The translations under genes and the position numbers were made by a program. The notes below the pieces were generated by a model, which saw nothing but the letters and a program-made list of their open reading frames with translations, was not told the DNA's origin and did no database searches. From Gautieria morchelliformis (lineage: Eukaryota; Basidiomycota; Agaricomycetes; Gomphales; Gomphaceae), in assembly GCA_015179125.1 (NCBI GenBank), contig WHVA01000405.1, positions 42,614 through 106,613 on the forward strand: DNA of 64,000 nt. Direction: 5' to 3'. Positions 21,311 to 32,527 of the stretch are shown here, in pieces. Position 1 is the stretch's first letter. The number at the start of each line of letters is the position of its first letter.

Positions 21311-22168
21311 AGGAAACCCTGCACGGACTCTTCATCTGCTGGGTTGGTCCCACATGACCTACGGGTAGGATGCCCCGCGAATGCATTCTGGACATAGGAA
21401 CACCCAAAGGGGGTTGAGTTGAGAAGATGATGGGACCAGTGATGAACCATCAATCCGGGTAAAGGATGTCGATCGTGTTTGATGGCGTGCCTGCTGGCAA
21501 ATGATGCGAGTAGAGAATGGTCATATGGCGAATGTGGCGAATGGCGAATGGAGCGAGGTGTGAATGGAGCAAAGACACGCGAACATGGAAGAGTGGTGAA
21601 AGGGACAACAGGGATAGCTGGGTACAAGAAATAAATGAGTCATGACAGCCTGCACCTCCTTGCAATTCATGATAGGACCAGTGATGAACCAACAATCCAG
21701 GTAAAGGATGTCGATCGTGTTCGATGGCATGGCTACTGGCAAATGATGCAAGTAGTGAATGGCCAGTTGGCGAATTGGTGTGAATGGGGCAAGGAGCGAA
21801 TGGAGTAAAGCCGAGCGAACATGGAAAGGTGGTGAAAGGGAAAACAGGGATAGCTTGATACAAGAAATGAATGTGTCATGACAACTGTGTAGTGAAAACT
21901 TCAGCGAAGCTAATTCGTCCTGCGCTGCAGTGGTGTGAGTCCCATTGAGTCCAACCTGCATGGAGGCTGCAACTGACACCATCTGAATGCATCCTGAGCA
22001 TGTGGGTCTGGTGTGCTGGTAGGAATGATGCGAATAGCGAATGTGAAAGCAGTATGGCAATGAATATTTTGGCAAGATATTCACTGGTTCAGGAAGTCGT
22101 TCGCTGGTTCGGGAAGTCATTCGCCTTGTGCTGAGGGATGATTCGCAGAATAAACGAATCATGACAAC
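21311..22168 (-). mobile_element. three stacked LTR family D pieces, minus strand
   Basis: On the minus strand three LTR starts are seen in a row: TGTCATGATTCG (from 22168), TGTCATGACACA (from 21889) and TGTCATGACTCA (from 21644). Each is followed by a shared body with the GCGAAT/ATTCGC words and each is cut short. The arrangement suggests repeated insertion into, or unequal exchange between, LTR copies. The last piece joins directly to the truncated transposase. Confidence 0.7.
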
Positions 22169-22907
22169 GTCCTACCCATGGGTTGTATGGGATCAACCCA
22201 GTAGATGAAGAACCCGTGCAGGGCAGGGTATATGCGGGTCCCAAGACATGATTTCATACATAGCTGTCTTCGCCACCTTCACCCTCTGTCGTTTCATGTT
22301 CTCCCTCTTCTCTCATTCTATTGTATGTTTATTTCATCTATGTTGTATCATGACTGCGCACCCCTATCCAACCCTGACTCACAACGGCCTCTTTCCTATT
22401 CACTGATACCTTATGAGCATTCAATATAAGTAGTTTACATTCGCATGTATATTCCCCAGTTCAATTATCATACGTCGTCCATCTTGTGCAGCTTTGACCT
22501 CGCTGTGGTCATCGTCTTAAGCCTTCTCTTGGAGATTTCCATCTTTGACTAGCAGAGGACTTAGGCATCACTGGTGAGTTCTCATACTTCATCTTCGTTA
22601 CCTTAGCCTTCAAACCATTTTCTGTGCTGTTGGCGAAGGGCTCCGAAGGAGCACCTTCGCCAGCGAAGGGATTGTCGAGACTTAGACAGCCCTTCCGTGA
22701 GACCTTGCACATTACATCGTCAAGAGCCACAGGCTATTTCGCTACGACTGTAGATAGGGCGAGCCCCGTTTAGGCAAACCCTCTTACCTTGTGAACATTC
22801 ATTGGTTCACCTATTCACCAAACGGCATACTTATTCGCACAAGTTATTCGGGCATTCGCTGTGTTCACTAATACACGATATTAACGCCTGAAAACCAATC
22901 TTGACAC
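22169..22907 (+). mobile_element. LTR family D, 5'-truncated
   Basis: Matches the last 740 bp of the solo LTR at 2579-3609 and ends at AATCTTGACA. It begins back-to-back with the minus-strand LTR start at 22168, so two LTRs meet head to head here. Confidence 0.8.
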
Positions 22908-23360
22908 ACCACTCCACCTCTATGTTCGCTCCATTCGCTGTTCCCACATTTGCCAGTAGGAACGCCATCAAAAACAATCGATATCCTTTACCCAGCATGA
23001 TGGTTCATCACTGGCCCCATCATCTTCCCGACTCCACCCCCTTTGGGTGTTCCTATGGCCAGGATGCATTCGTGGGACGTCCTACCCATAGATCGTGTGG
23101 GATCAACCCAGCAGGCCAAGAGTCCATGCAGGGTAACATGTAGGAAGGTCTGAAGGTGTGTTTTCTTACATAGGTACCTTTGTCCTCTTTCCTCCCCATC
23201 ATTTCATGTTCGCACTCCTCCCTACTTCCATTGTATATGTGTTTCATCTATTTGTATCCTGACTGCGCTCCCCTATCCAACCCTAACTCACAACGGCCTC
23301 TTTCCTATTCGCTGATGTCATATGAGCATTCAGTATACGTAGTTTACATTCACATGTATA
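22908..23360 (+). mobile_element. LTR family D, internal piece
   Basis: Matches the middle of the family D LTR (about 2670-3170 of copy 1) without either end. It is followed by a copia integrase fragment at 23361. Confidence 0.75.
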
Positions 23361-23604
23361 TTTGCAACACATTCATAAGTCACCTGAAGTCAAAGGGAAC
23401 AGTACAGAGCCTCACTGGACATGACATGCCAGAGGAAAACAGCGTGTCAGAGTGACTCAACAGGATGCTGCTGGAGCATGCATGGGCAATGCACCTGATG
23501 GCAGGACTGCCAAAATTCCTCTGGACGGAGCTGATCCAGCACGCTGTATGGTTGAAAAACCAGATTTCAAATGCACTTGACTGCAAAACAGGTTACAAGG
23601 TTGT
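23361..23604 (+). pseudogene. Ty1/copia integrase fragment, left of solo LTR
   Basis: Encodes HLKSKGTVQSLTGHDMPEEN, then LNRMLLEHAWAMHLMAGLPK and FLWTELIQHAVWLKN, the region around and behind the last catalytic Glu of copia integrase. A TGA stands where the family has Arg after the Glu (SE-stop-LNR), fitting CGA-to-TGA decay. It breaks at GYKV, where a solo LTR is inserted; the same frame resumes at 24860. Confidence 0.85.
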
Positions 23605-24859
23605 TGTCATGACCCGTCTATTTTGTATACCCAGTAACTTTGACACCCCACTTTTACGTTCTCACCATTCGCTCCTCGCCAAATGTGCCGAACACTTATT
23701 CGCTTTCGAACCTCTCGCACGTAGCAGCGCTAACTGGGCTCGATCAACACCCCATCCCTGACTCGATTGTCCACCATGGGTCCCCTCACCTCCCTGGCTC
23801 ACACCCCGTCGGATGCTCCTCTGATCGGATGGCACAACTCATTTATTTCCTATATCCAGTCATCCGTATTATCCGTTTTCCCAGTCCTCCTCTATGTTCG
23901 CCAGAGTTCGCCTCACCCTTCAACCACTCTTCCTCTACGTCCACCCCATTCGCTGTTCACCCCATTCTCCGAACCACTATTCGCTGCTCGCACATTTCGC
24001 CAGCAGGCACGCCATCAAATATGATCAATACCATTTACCCAGCGTGATGGTTCATCACTAGCCCCATCATCTTCTCGATTCAACCTCCTTTAGGTGTTCA
24101 TATGGTCGGGATGCATTCGCAGGGCATCCTACCCGTAGGTCGTGTGGGATCAACCCAGCAGACAAAGAGTCCATGCAGGGTAGTGTATATGCAGGTCCCA
24201 AGACATGGTTTCATGCATAAGTGCCTTCGCCACCTTTACTCTCTGTCATTTCATGTTTGCACTCTTCCCTCACTCTATTGTATGTTTATTTCATCTATTT
24301 TGTATCATGACCGTGCACCCCTATCCAACCCTTACTCGTGACGGCCTCTTTCCTATTCGCTGATACCTTACGAGCATTCATTATAAGTAGTTTACATTCA
24401 CATGTATATTCTCCAGTTCAATTATCATACATCCATCTTGTGCAAACTTGACCTCGCTGTGATCATCGTCTTGAGCCTTCTCCTGTAGATTCCTATCTTC
24501 TACCAGAAGAGGACTTAGGCATCACTGGTGAGTTCTCATACTTCATCTTTGTTACCTTAGCCTTCGAACTATTTTCTGTGCTGTCGGCGAAGGGCTCCGA
24601 AGGAGCACCTTCGCCAGCAAAGGGATTGTCACTACTTAGACAGCCCTTCTGTGACACCTTGCACGTCACATCATCAAATGCCACGGGCTATTTTGCTACG
24701 AATGTAGATAGGGCGAGCTCCGGTCGGGCAACCCTCTTATCTTGTGAACATTTGTTGGTTCACCTATTCACCAAATGGCATACTTATTCACACAAGTGAT
24801 TCGGGGATTCACTGGGGTCACTAATACACAATATTAACGCCTAAAAACCAATCTTGACA
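23605..24859 (+). mobile_element. solo LTR, family D, with perfect TSD
   Basis: 1255 bp from TGTCATGACC to AATCTTGACA, flanked by GTTGT at 23600-23604 and 24860-24864. It is the best-defined copy of the family and about 220 bp longer than the copy at 2579, mainly because of an extra stretch near 23660-23840. It splits a copia integrase gene, whose codons run on at both sides. Confidence 0.93.
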
Positions 24860-25935
24860 GTTGTGCATGATATGAAGCCCAACCTTAGCGACCTACTCGA
24901 ATGGGGCACCAGGGTTTATGTTCTAAAGGAAAATAGCAACAAATTAGACTCTAAAGCGGATGAGGGAAGGTGGACCGGGTACAGCGAGGAGAGTAAAGGC
25001 CATAGGGTCTACTGGCCAGGTAAACACTGTGTCACGGTGGAGCGCAACGTGACTTTTGATGCCCCTGTCATTGTCATGACCACTGATGCACTGACTGAAG
25101 GTGAGTCTGCCACCCCAGGCAGTCAGAGCGCCAGAGGCACCCTCCATGGCCAACTACTGCCACCGCAGAAACTGGACCCAGCCGCAGACCCTGCAGACCC
25201 CATGCAAATTTACCCCATCGAAGGGTTTGAGGCCTCGGATACCCCAGTGGTAGACCTGCCGCTAGGCAGAGGTTACTGCATGCAGAAACCCTCCACATAT
25301 GTGCGCGGGATCACTGATGGCGCAGGCAGCAGCATGGGCCACCCAAACACGCCCACGTACCCTCGAGGCGTGCCGATGGCCACCCGTGGCTCTGCTCTAT
25401 TCACCTTGACAGAGCTGGAGGAGGCCACTGCCATCGAGACTGAGAGGGGGACGCATCACACCCTCGAGTACTCAATGGCGGCAGCGATGCATGACGCAGG
25501 GGGTGATCCATCAAGCCTCAGGGATGCGCGTTCCTGCAATGACTGGCCACAATGGGACGCATCCATAAAGCGGGAACTACAACAGCACGAGGATCTAGGG
25601 ACATGGGACCTGGTTGAACCCCCGGATGGCACAAACATCATTGGCAGTAAGCTCATATTCCATTATAAGCACAACACTAGTGGGAAAGTTGTAACATGCA
25701 AGATGAGGCTCATTGTGCAAGGCTTTTCCCAGGCAGAGGGAGTTGACTATAATGAAACTTTTTCCCCCACTGCTAAAGTCTCTGCCATCCAAATCATTGC
25801 GGCCCTTGCAGTCAGAAATTACTGGGAACTCGAGCAAACCAACATAGACTGCACATATCTCAATGCCCCAATCACAGAAACTATCTACATGTGTCAGGCC
25901 AAAGGCTATGAGGTCCCTGGACAGGAACATCACGT
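24860..25935 (+). pseudogene. Ty1/copia integrase C-terminus and RT start
   Basis: Continues the integrase with HDMKPNLSDLLEWGTRVYV and the SH3-like part (GRWTGYSEESKGHRVYW, VTVERNVTFD). After a Pro-rich linker comes the copia-type RT start: NDWPQWDASIKREL, GTWDLVEPPDGTNIIGSK, CKMRLIVQGFSQAEGVDY and FSPTAKVSAIQIIAALA. The reading stops at 25935 before the catalytic YVDD, where another family D LTR begins. No stop codon lies in this 358-residue piece. Confidence 0.9.
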
Positions 25936-26476
25936 TGTCATGACCTGTCTATTTCTCTTAGCCCACTGCCTCTATGTTCCCCCTCGTCACTCCCTAGCAT
26001 ATTCGCCAGAGTTCACCTCACCCTCCGACCACTCCTCCTCTACGTCCACTCTATCCGCTGTTCACCCCATTCTCCGAACCGCTATTCGCTGCTCGCGCAT
26101 TTCGCCAGCAGGCACACCATCAAATACGATCGATACAATTTACCTGGCATGATGGTTCATCACTAACCCCATCATCTTCTTAATGCAACCCCTTTGGGTG
26201 TTCGTATGGCCAAAGTGTGTTCGCCGGACGTCCCTTCCATAGGTCATGCGGGATCAACCCAGTAGACAAAGAGTCCATGCAGGGTAGCATGTATGCGGGT
26301 CCCAAGACATGGTTTTGTACATAAGTGCCTTCGCCACCTTTACTCTCCGTCGTTTCATGTCCGCACTCTTCCCTCACTCAATTGTATGTTTATTCAATCT
26401 AATTAGTATCATGACTGTGCACCCCTATCCAACCCTGAATCACGATGGCCTCTTTCCTATTCGCTGACACCTTTTG
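25936..26476 (+). mobile_element. LTR family D, 3'-truncated
   Basis: Starts with TGTCATGACC after CACGT and matches the first half or more of the family D LTR up to about 26476 (TATTCGCTGACACC), where an AT-rich foldback element takes over. Confidence 0.85.
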
Positions 26477-26767
26477 AGATTTTCCAAATATTTTTAGTGT
26501 TTTTTATGTAAAAAAACTATAATAAAATTTTGTGTTTTTATTAGAATTTGTTGAGCAAGAAAATTGTAAAAAAATTTCAAAGTTTTTTTCAGGGTCTTTT
26601 ATGGGTTTCTTTGTGTTTTCACAAGGAAACTTATAAAAAGACATAAAAAACCCTGAAAAAAACTTTAAACTTTTTTACAATTTTCTTGCTTGACAAGTTC
26701 TAACAAAAACACAAAATTTTGTTCAAGTTTTTTTACATTAAAAACACTAAAAAAAATTGGAATATCT
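26477..26767. mobile_element. AT-rich foldback (MITE-like) element
   Basis: About 291 bp that read almost as one long inverted repeat. The left arm from AGATTTTCCAAATATTTT is mirrored by the right arm ending AAAAAATTGGAATATCT, and the arms meet near 26615 around GTGTTTTCACAAGG. Base content is well over 75% A+T. It has no coding capacity. It lies inside a family D LTR and could fold into a nearly complete hairpin. Confidence 0.85.
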
Positions 26768-26843
26768 TTACAGTTTTTTGAACAGTTCTTCAGACCAGAA
26801 AATCTTTATATGCCTCTAGTGTTAGACCTCGCTCATCTACATC

Positions 26844-27087
26844 AGCTTGCATGGAGAATCCTACACACCGCTCCCTCATACATATGTCGAAACACCTCCT
26901 GGTCATATCGGACCAGCTCCGCCATCCGCTCATGAGCCAACTGCTTTGCTACTTCATAGCTCGGAGGTGGTATGCCTGGCCCAGCGCTGCAGCTTGTTAG
27001 GTGTTCAGCGCGGCCCTCCGGCCTCACGTAAGGAGGTTGGGTTCCGGCACGGGGAGTGTGGGCAGCGTGTCCTGAATCTGCTGGCAA
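26844..27087 (-). CDS. possible exon, hypothetical
   Basis: 81 residues on the minus strand with protein-like composition in the second half (YEVAKQLAHERMAELVRYDQ, then HMYEGAVCRILHAS and a stop). No family recognised. It adjoins a copy of repeat R and may be the last exon of a gene broken by it. Confidence 0.25.
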
Positions 27088-27116
27088 GCAGCATTCTCGC
27101 CTCGGTGTTGATGATG

Positions 27117-27905
27117 GTCGGTTGGGACATCTCTATTTGTCCTACCACTATCCTTCTTATCTATATAGTTGCACTTGCCGCCAGCATTGGCAATTATATC
27201 AATAGGGCTGAGCAGCCGCTCAGGCCGAACGCGACGGCGTGGTGCCTTCGAGCGCACTGTGGTTTCGCCAGAACAGCAGTCCCGGCGGGGGAAATATAAG
27301 TGGTATTCCACATTTCACCGTCGTGATTTTTTTGTTTTAGGTGATGGTTGGAGGTTGATCTGCCAGGGCCGTGAATGTAGTCAATTTTAAACTCACTCTC
27401 CATGACTGCCACCATGTACTCACTGGTATGCCGCACACCAGTGAGTACATGGTGGCAGTCGCCTCCTCATTTACAATGTGCGCAGGTCCTTGGAGCGTCA
27501 GATACGGCACCCAGATTTCTTTTTGGAGTCGATAGGCTGTTCCTACCTCGTTGCTGGCCGAAGTAGGTCAGCCTTGATCTCTCTGAGTACAGCGACAAGA
27601 CTGCGTACCGTTGATTGCATGAGTAGGATAGGCGTTGGGCCGAGTCATCAACTCGTGGTACTACATGAAATGACTCCTCCGGCAGACATGAACGTGTCGG
27701 CCGTTGTTACCAACTAGTGGGTGTCGGGGGCCAGATGATAGAAGGAAATACTATTAGGTAGAAGACAGATACATTTATTACCATTATATTAGATGAACGG
27801 TCTATATTCATCCCATGTCAAACATATTCATATCATTTATCATCGGAAGAGTTGTTTCCAGGATTTTTTTTTGTTCTGGTGGTAATATCACGTGATGTAT
27901 TTAGT
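27117..27905. repeat. repeat family R, copy 1
   Basis: Matches 31065-31880 and 58695-59510 over most of its length, with small indels. It includes the shared words AGGGCTGAGCAGCCGCTCAGGC and GGTGATGGTTGGAGGTTGATC. On the minus strand part of it could be coding (LPSGSNEVGTAYRLQKEILVP in the other copies). I do not recognise the source; a duplicated gene region is more likely than a transposon since no end structure is visible. Confidence 0.75.
27404..27460. repeat. 24-bp perfect inverted repeat with 9-bp loop
   Basis: The arm GACTGCCACCATGTACTCAC (first 20 of 24) is exactly complemented at 27437-27460. The R copy at 59004-59060 has the same palindrome with arms of 28 bp, and the copy at 31411 lacks it. 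It is therefore a local inverted duplication that arose within the R lineage. Confidence 0.9.
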
Positions 27906-29194
27906 GCGTCATGGCATAACGAATGCAATTGCACCAAGCGTGGATCACGAGTCGCGGCTTCGCATACGTTGGCGTGAACAGGTATACGATTTTTGCGTCC
28001 TCCATTCATTATCACCGTAACTCGCAAGTAGTACTAGATACGTGCGGTGGTTTCAGTGACGGAAGAAGACTCCAACGGGTGACGTGTTGTAGAATAGATC
28101 AGAAAACAATGCCTTGTCAGTTTATTCACCAACAACAGGCAGAGCCGGCCGTGTTATCCACAAACGGAGCGGCCAGGAGGCAGGCCGTTCCCTCCCTGCT
28201 CAAGAATTCTCCTACTGGCCACGCCTTATTTGCCCTTTACTGTGGCAATAGGTACGAGAGATGTACTCAAGAACACTTTGAGGGAAACAGGGTCATCTGA
28301 ATAATACCGTATCGAACCGTCCCTTGACAGGCGTCTGAATCATGCTAATCCCATGTATAATTACAGGTACGTGCAGATCGTTGCCAGCGATCTTCGAGCG
28401 CAAGGGGATCCCCCGGAAAGACTCTGTCTAGTAAAGTAAGTATAACACTTGATTGAATTGAATTGTGCAGAGGAAAAAGTCGCTGTCGTCTCTGTAGACG
28501 ACGCTTGCCGGCTGAAAATACAACATCTCATTGCGCCTAGCCTGCTACTTGTAAAATTGGTCTTTGATGAGCGTTGTTTGGCATGCTATGTCACGATGTT
28601 TATCGATCTCTCCCACTTTACGCTTGGCCAATCTCTGTAAGAATATGAGAGTCTGGATGCGTCTTCAAACCCTGGCCCTCCTGCCAAGCCGCGTTGCTTT
28701 GTCGAGCACGAATGTGTGATTCGGTCACTAGGACTTCAAGAGGCAGTTTCTTCCCGCCTATTATCAGTCGCATTTCGACCGGACGTGGATATCGAAAACG
28801 TACTGGGCAGAGGACATGGCATTATCTCGGTCCCATTTGGCACTGGATCTGTCTGCCTCTGCTTTGCCTGAACCCTGGGGTCTATTTTGACCAATTCCCG
28901 ACGTTGAGGCCAATGCTCCCGATGAGACTCTTCTGTCAATCGGTATCCTACAGTGACCGATCGACACCAGAGTCTCATCGCGATCGGGCAAATACCGTGT
29001 TTCTTGATGCACAGCGACTCGGAGCCTGCTGCAGTCTCGGTGAGTGGAGCCGCTGCGGACTTCCCAGCTTCTCTCTCCGTGGCTATGGTTCCGTTGGGTA
29101 CGTACCCGAGGACCTGTCATGTGTCATCATGAGGTTTTCCCGAGCGGGAAGTCTCCCCCTCACCTGTGATATACGCAGTTGACCCCCAAAGAAA
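27906..29194. other. region without a recognised gene
   Basis: Several open frames of 60-160 codons on both strands (for example 27923-28300 and 28694-29182, plus) with no family match and no clear splice pattern. It includes a hairpin at 28920-28980. Confidence 0.4.
28920..28980. repeat. imperfect hairpin
   Basis: CGATGAGACTCTTCTGTCAA at the left pairs with the complement at 28956-28980 over 25 bp with three mismatches, around an 11-bp loop. Confidence 0.75.
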
Positions 29195-29345
29195 AAGGTA
29201 GCCCAGGCAGGTACAGGTGGTGCCATTACTAATCCAGGTACACTCAGGCACACTACCTGCTTGAGCAGCACCACCACACGCAGGTGAACAATATACGTGT
29301 CTGTCGAGATCGAGAAGGATAATGCTCTGAACACGACTTCCAAAG
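29195..29345 (-). repeat. inverted piece of repeat R
   Basis: Reverse complement of about 31975-32125 (word CGAGATCGAGAAGGATAATG). It belongs to the far end of R but is turned around relative to the copy at 27117-27905, so copy 1 of R has been broken and partly inverted. Confidence 0.75.
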
Positions 29346-29554
29346 TTCCAAGCCTGCATATACAGATTCTAGCTCATCTTATGTGCTCGGTTATATTCGA
29401 CTCCCGCTTCAGTGGACGGCGGGACACAAAACTAGCGGCTAAACATTTTGAAGGGTATGATGTAAAGAATGTTCGATGTTTGGGCTTGTGTGGCCTCACG
29501 TGATATCGATCCAATATCACATGAGTGGGTGTTTATAAGTTAACGTCGATGTCC

Positions 29555-30387
29555 TCAAGCTCTCAAGCTTTGAAAATCGATACTATGTCTCCCCTCGATC
29601 TCTCCATGCTCGTCCTCCCCCAAGATGGCCCTAAGTGTGGCTTTCGCCGAGCCGATGCCAGCCGGTGGCAGGATACTTTGGAGGCCGACTTCTTCATGTC
29701 CCGTATTGATGTCTGTGACGTGTCGAATCACAGAATGCTTGTCCATCGACCAATAGCCACAATCTTGAGCCGGACATTGCCAGACATATGACTTGGCCCG
29801 CCTGACGCGGTCCTGTGTCGTCAGGATCTGGGCATCCTGTACCCTCAGCGTACGCTCGTCGAGACTTCTGAGCTCGTCTGCGATGTGGCTATGAACCAAA
29901 TGCTTATAGACGGGGGTCTTTAGCTTCCTATCAACCCTGAAATAGCACGGGCCAGCCGTCTTGCTGAACCTGCAGTATTTGTCGGAGGGGTTGAGAGGCG
30001 GGGGTGAGGAGCCATATCGGGTTCTGGCGGTAGGGGGTGGAGGGTCAGGTAACGCCGTTGATCCTGCCGCTTCCGCTGGCTGAGAATGGACGGGGACACC
30101 CAGCGACTCCACTACAGTCGCGGTGGGTGGTTCAGCCGCGGTGTACCGCGCCTGTCCCTCATCGTGATACAGATTGTATTGGTGGTTGGGTGTATACCCA
30201 GCAGAACTACTTGATAGTATTCATAAACATTAGATGATGAGCTAGTACGATACCAATACCTTTTCGTGTCTAGCCACGGTGCACCTTCCCCGAGGGCGTC
30301 CCGAAGGGCGTACGGTTCTATAAGTTTGATAAAGTATGGCGCTGGGCCTGGGATAGGAGGCTTGGGTATGCGAGTGTGCTCCGCCAT
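29555..30387 (-). CDS. zinc-finger-like protein, two exons
   Basis: Exon 1 from the ATG at 30387 (MAEHTRIPKPPIPGPAPYF) to 30229. A probable phase-0 intron lies at about 30152-30228, and exon 2 runs from 30151 to the stop at 29555. Exon 2 alone holds a 185-residue frame. The product has a Pro-rich linker and two Cys/His clusters of C2H2 type: CRFSKTAGPCYFRV with KHLVHSH, and WQCPAQDCGYWSMDKHSVIRH. These suggest a nucleic-acid-binding role. The intron choice is inferred from frame; its donor (GTTTAT) is not the best consensus. Exon 1 is duplicated at 57898-58089. Composition and codon use resemble a host gene. Confidence 0.6.
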
Positions 30388-30649
30388 GGGGATGGGTGTG
30401 GACGGTGCTCGCTCTTAGAACGTACGAGCCTCCTATACTCCCACTACTATATACTCTCGCTATCAGCCAGGATCACGTGATACAGCTAATATAAATGCTT
30501 ATCTTAATTCAGTGTCAGAAGCTTATACCGCCCCGCAGCGCCCCGTGACGGCCCCGTCAGAGGATCCAATTAAGTTCCACGAAATGCCAATTGCTGTTGT
30601 ACCAACAGACAGAGAGAGAAGAGAGTGAAAAGGTATGCTACGAATATGA

Positions 30650-31065
30650 ATAATGAATACGAACTACACGGTACGCAATAAAAAGAAAAGCAACTCTGGG
30701 AAGAAATTAAGGATAAAGTATGAACGACCGTCCGCATCCGGGCCCCCCGCCGCACTAATACCTACCAAGTCCCGCACGACCAGCTCCCTATCCTCCTGCC
30801 CGAACACCCCAGAGTCAAGCCGCGCCGGCCGCCGCAACGACGCCGACGCCTCGCGCTCCAGCCGCCCCCGCGCCTGCGCCTGCCCCAACACCACCCCCAG
30901 CGCCTCCTCGTCCTCGGCAACGAGGCTCTCCGCCCCGCTGCACCCGCCGGAACCCACTCCGCGCGCACCGTGCTCACGGACTTGACGCGCGTGAGCACCG
31001 CGCGGCGCCACGCCTCATCCAGCACCGCGTCCGCGTCGTCGGCCGCGCCGAGCGTCTGGAGCTCC
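30650..31065 (-). pseudogene. GC-rich coding fragment within repeat R
   Basis: On the minus strand a run of protein-like residues appears, shifting frame once: VPSDSELQTLGAADDADAVL, EAWRRAVLTRVKSVSTVRAE, then LVAEDEEALGVVLGQAQARG. The copy at 58385-58700 encodes the same with differences. It looks like the C-terminal part of an unidentified gene that has been duplicated. The plus-strand frames here are Ser/Pro/Ala-rich shadows. Confidence 0.4.
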
Positions 31066-32140
31066 GAGTCGCTTGGGACATCTCTATCTCTCCTTCCTCT
31101 ATCCTTCTTATTTACATCATTGCAATTGCTGCCAGCATTGGCAATCATGTCGATAGGGCTGAGCAGCCGCTCAGGCCAAACGCGACGGCGTGGTGCCCTC
31201 GAGCGCACTGTGGTTTGCCGTGCTGGGTGGCGTCTGGCGCTACCATCCGACTGCGCCAGAACAGCAGTCCCGACTCCCAACGGGGGAAATATAAGTGGTA
31301 TTCCACACATTTCACTGGCTTTTTTTTTTTTTTTTTTTTTTTTTGTTTTAGGTGATGGTTGGAGGTTGATCTGCCAGGGCCGTCAATGTAGTCAATTTTA
31401 AACTCACTCTCCATGGCGGCAGTCGCCTCCTCATCTACAATGTGCGCAGGTCCTTGGACCGTCCGCTACGGTACTAAGATTTCTTTTTGGAGTCGATAGG
31501 CTGCTCCTACCTCGTTGCTACCACTTGGCAGATGTGCCCCTGGCCGAACGAAGTATGTCAGCCTTGATAACTCTGCGTACAGCGACAAGACTGCGTACCT
31601 TTGATTGCATGAGTAGGATAGGCGTTGGGCCGAGTCATCAACTCGTCGTATGAAATGACGCCTCCGGCAGACATGAACGTGTCGGCCGTTGTGGGTACCA
31701 ACTGGGTGTCCCGGGCCAACACCGAGGGGGCCAGATGATAGAAGGATTATTGGGTAGAAGAGAGATACACATATTACCATTATATTACATGAACGGTCTC
31801 TATTAATCCCATGTCAAACATTCATCCGGAAGCGTTGTTTCCAGGATTGTTTTTCTTTTTTTTTTTTTTTTTTCTGGTGGTAATATCACGTGATGTATGG
31901 CCGCCGTCCATGTGCGAACAGCCGGGCGTCTCTGGAAATGCTAGCCTTGAGCCGACTGCTATAAGCGGGAGGCGGAAGTCGTGTTCGGCGCATTATCCTT
32001 CTCGATCTCGACAGACACGTATATTGTTGGGGTGGTCACCTGAGTGTGGTGGTGCTGCTCAAGCAAGTAGTGTGCCTGAGTATACCTGGATTAGTAATGG
32101 CACCACCATGTACCTGCCTGGGCTACTTTTACTTTGGCGG
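31065..32140. repeat. repeat family R, copy 2
   Basis: Longest uninterrupted copy, ending about 0.4 kb before the adenylate-forming enzyme gene. It contains two T runs: 25 T at 31320-31344, and a C-interrupted run of about 24 at 31850-31873, each expanded compared with the other copies (8-10 T). Confidence 0.8.
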
Positions 32141-32463
32141 TCAACTGCGTATATCAGGTCGTATTACAGGCTTACTTGGCGCGCGTTGCAAAGGTGAAGT
32201 AAACACAAACCCTGATCAGAGCGTCACTCAGTCACATGCCTCTCTCGCTCGCTCGGCCTTCTCGCCAGTAAAATACCTTGGTTTGCTTGGAATCTTAATG
32301 TTTCATCACAGTTAGCTTTGCCGTCGAATGCGCCGACGATCTCAGGTCTTGGGCGCATCCGTTACCTTTTCCTTGTTAGCCGGTGCCGTCTCGCCCGTCG
32401 CTCCAGGCCTCGCCCTTTCTGACGTTCCATCCCACTTTTCGGCGACAAGTCCATCTGCCTAGT

Positions 32464-32471
32464 GTATATAA
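32464..32471 (+). promoter_or_regulatory. TATA element of the adenylate-forming enzyme gene
   Basis: GTATATAAGG 60 bp before the ATG at 32528, with a C/T-rich stretch in between, as expected for a fungal core promoter. Confidence 0.6.
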
Positions 32472-32527
32472 GGGACGTCCGCATCCAATGACGTTGAACG
32501 TCCAAAGCTTGCCTCTCACCGCCCGCC

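Noticed and set aside
31320-31344. Poly(T) as the tail of a reverse-inserted retroposed gene
   Set aside because: The other R copies have 8-10 T at the same place with the same flanks on both sides, so it is an expanded run, not an insertion end.
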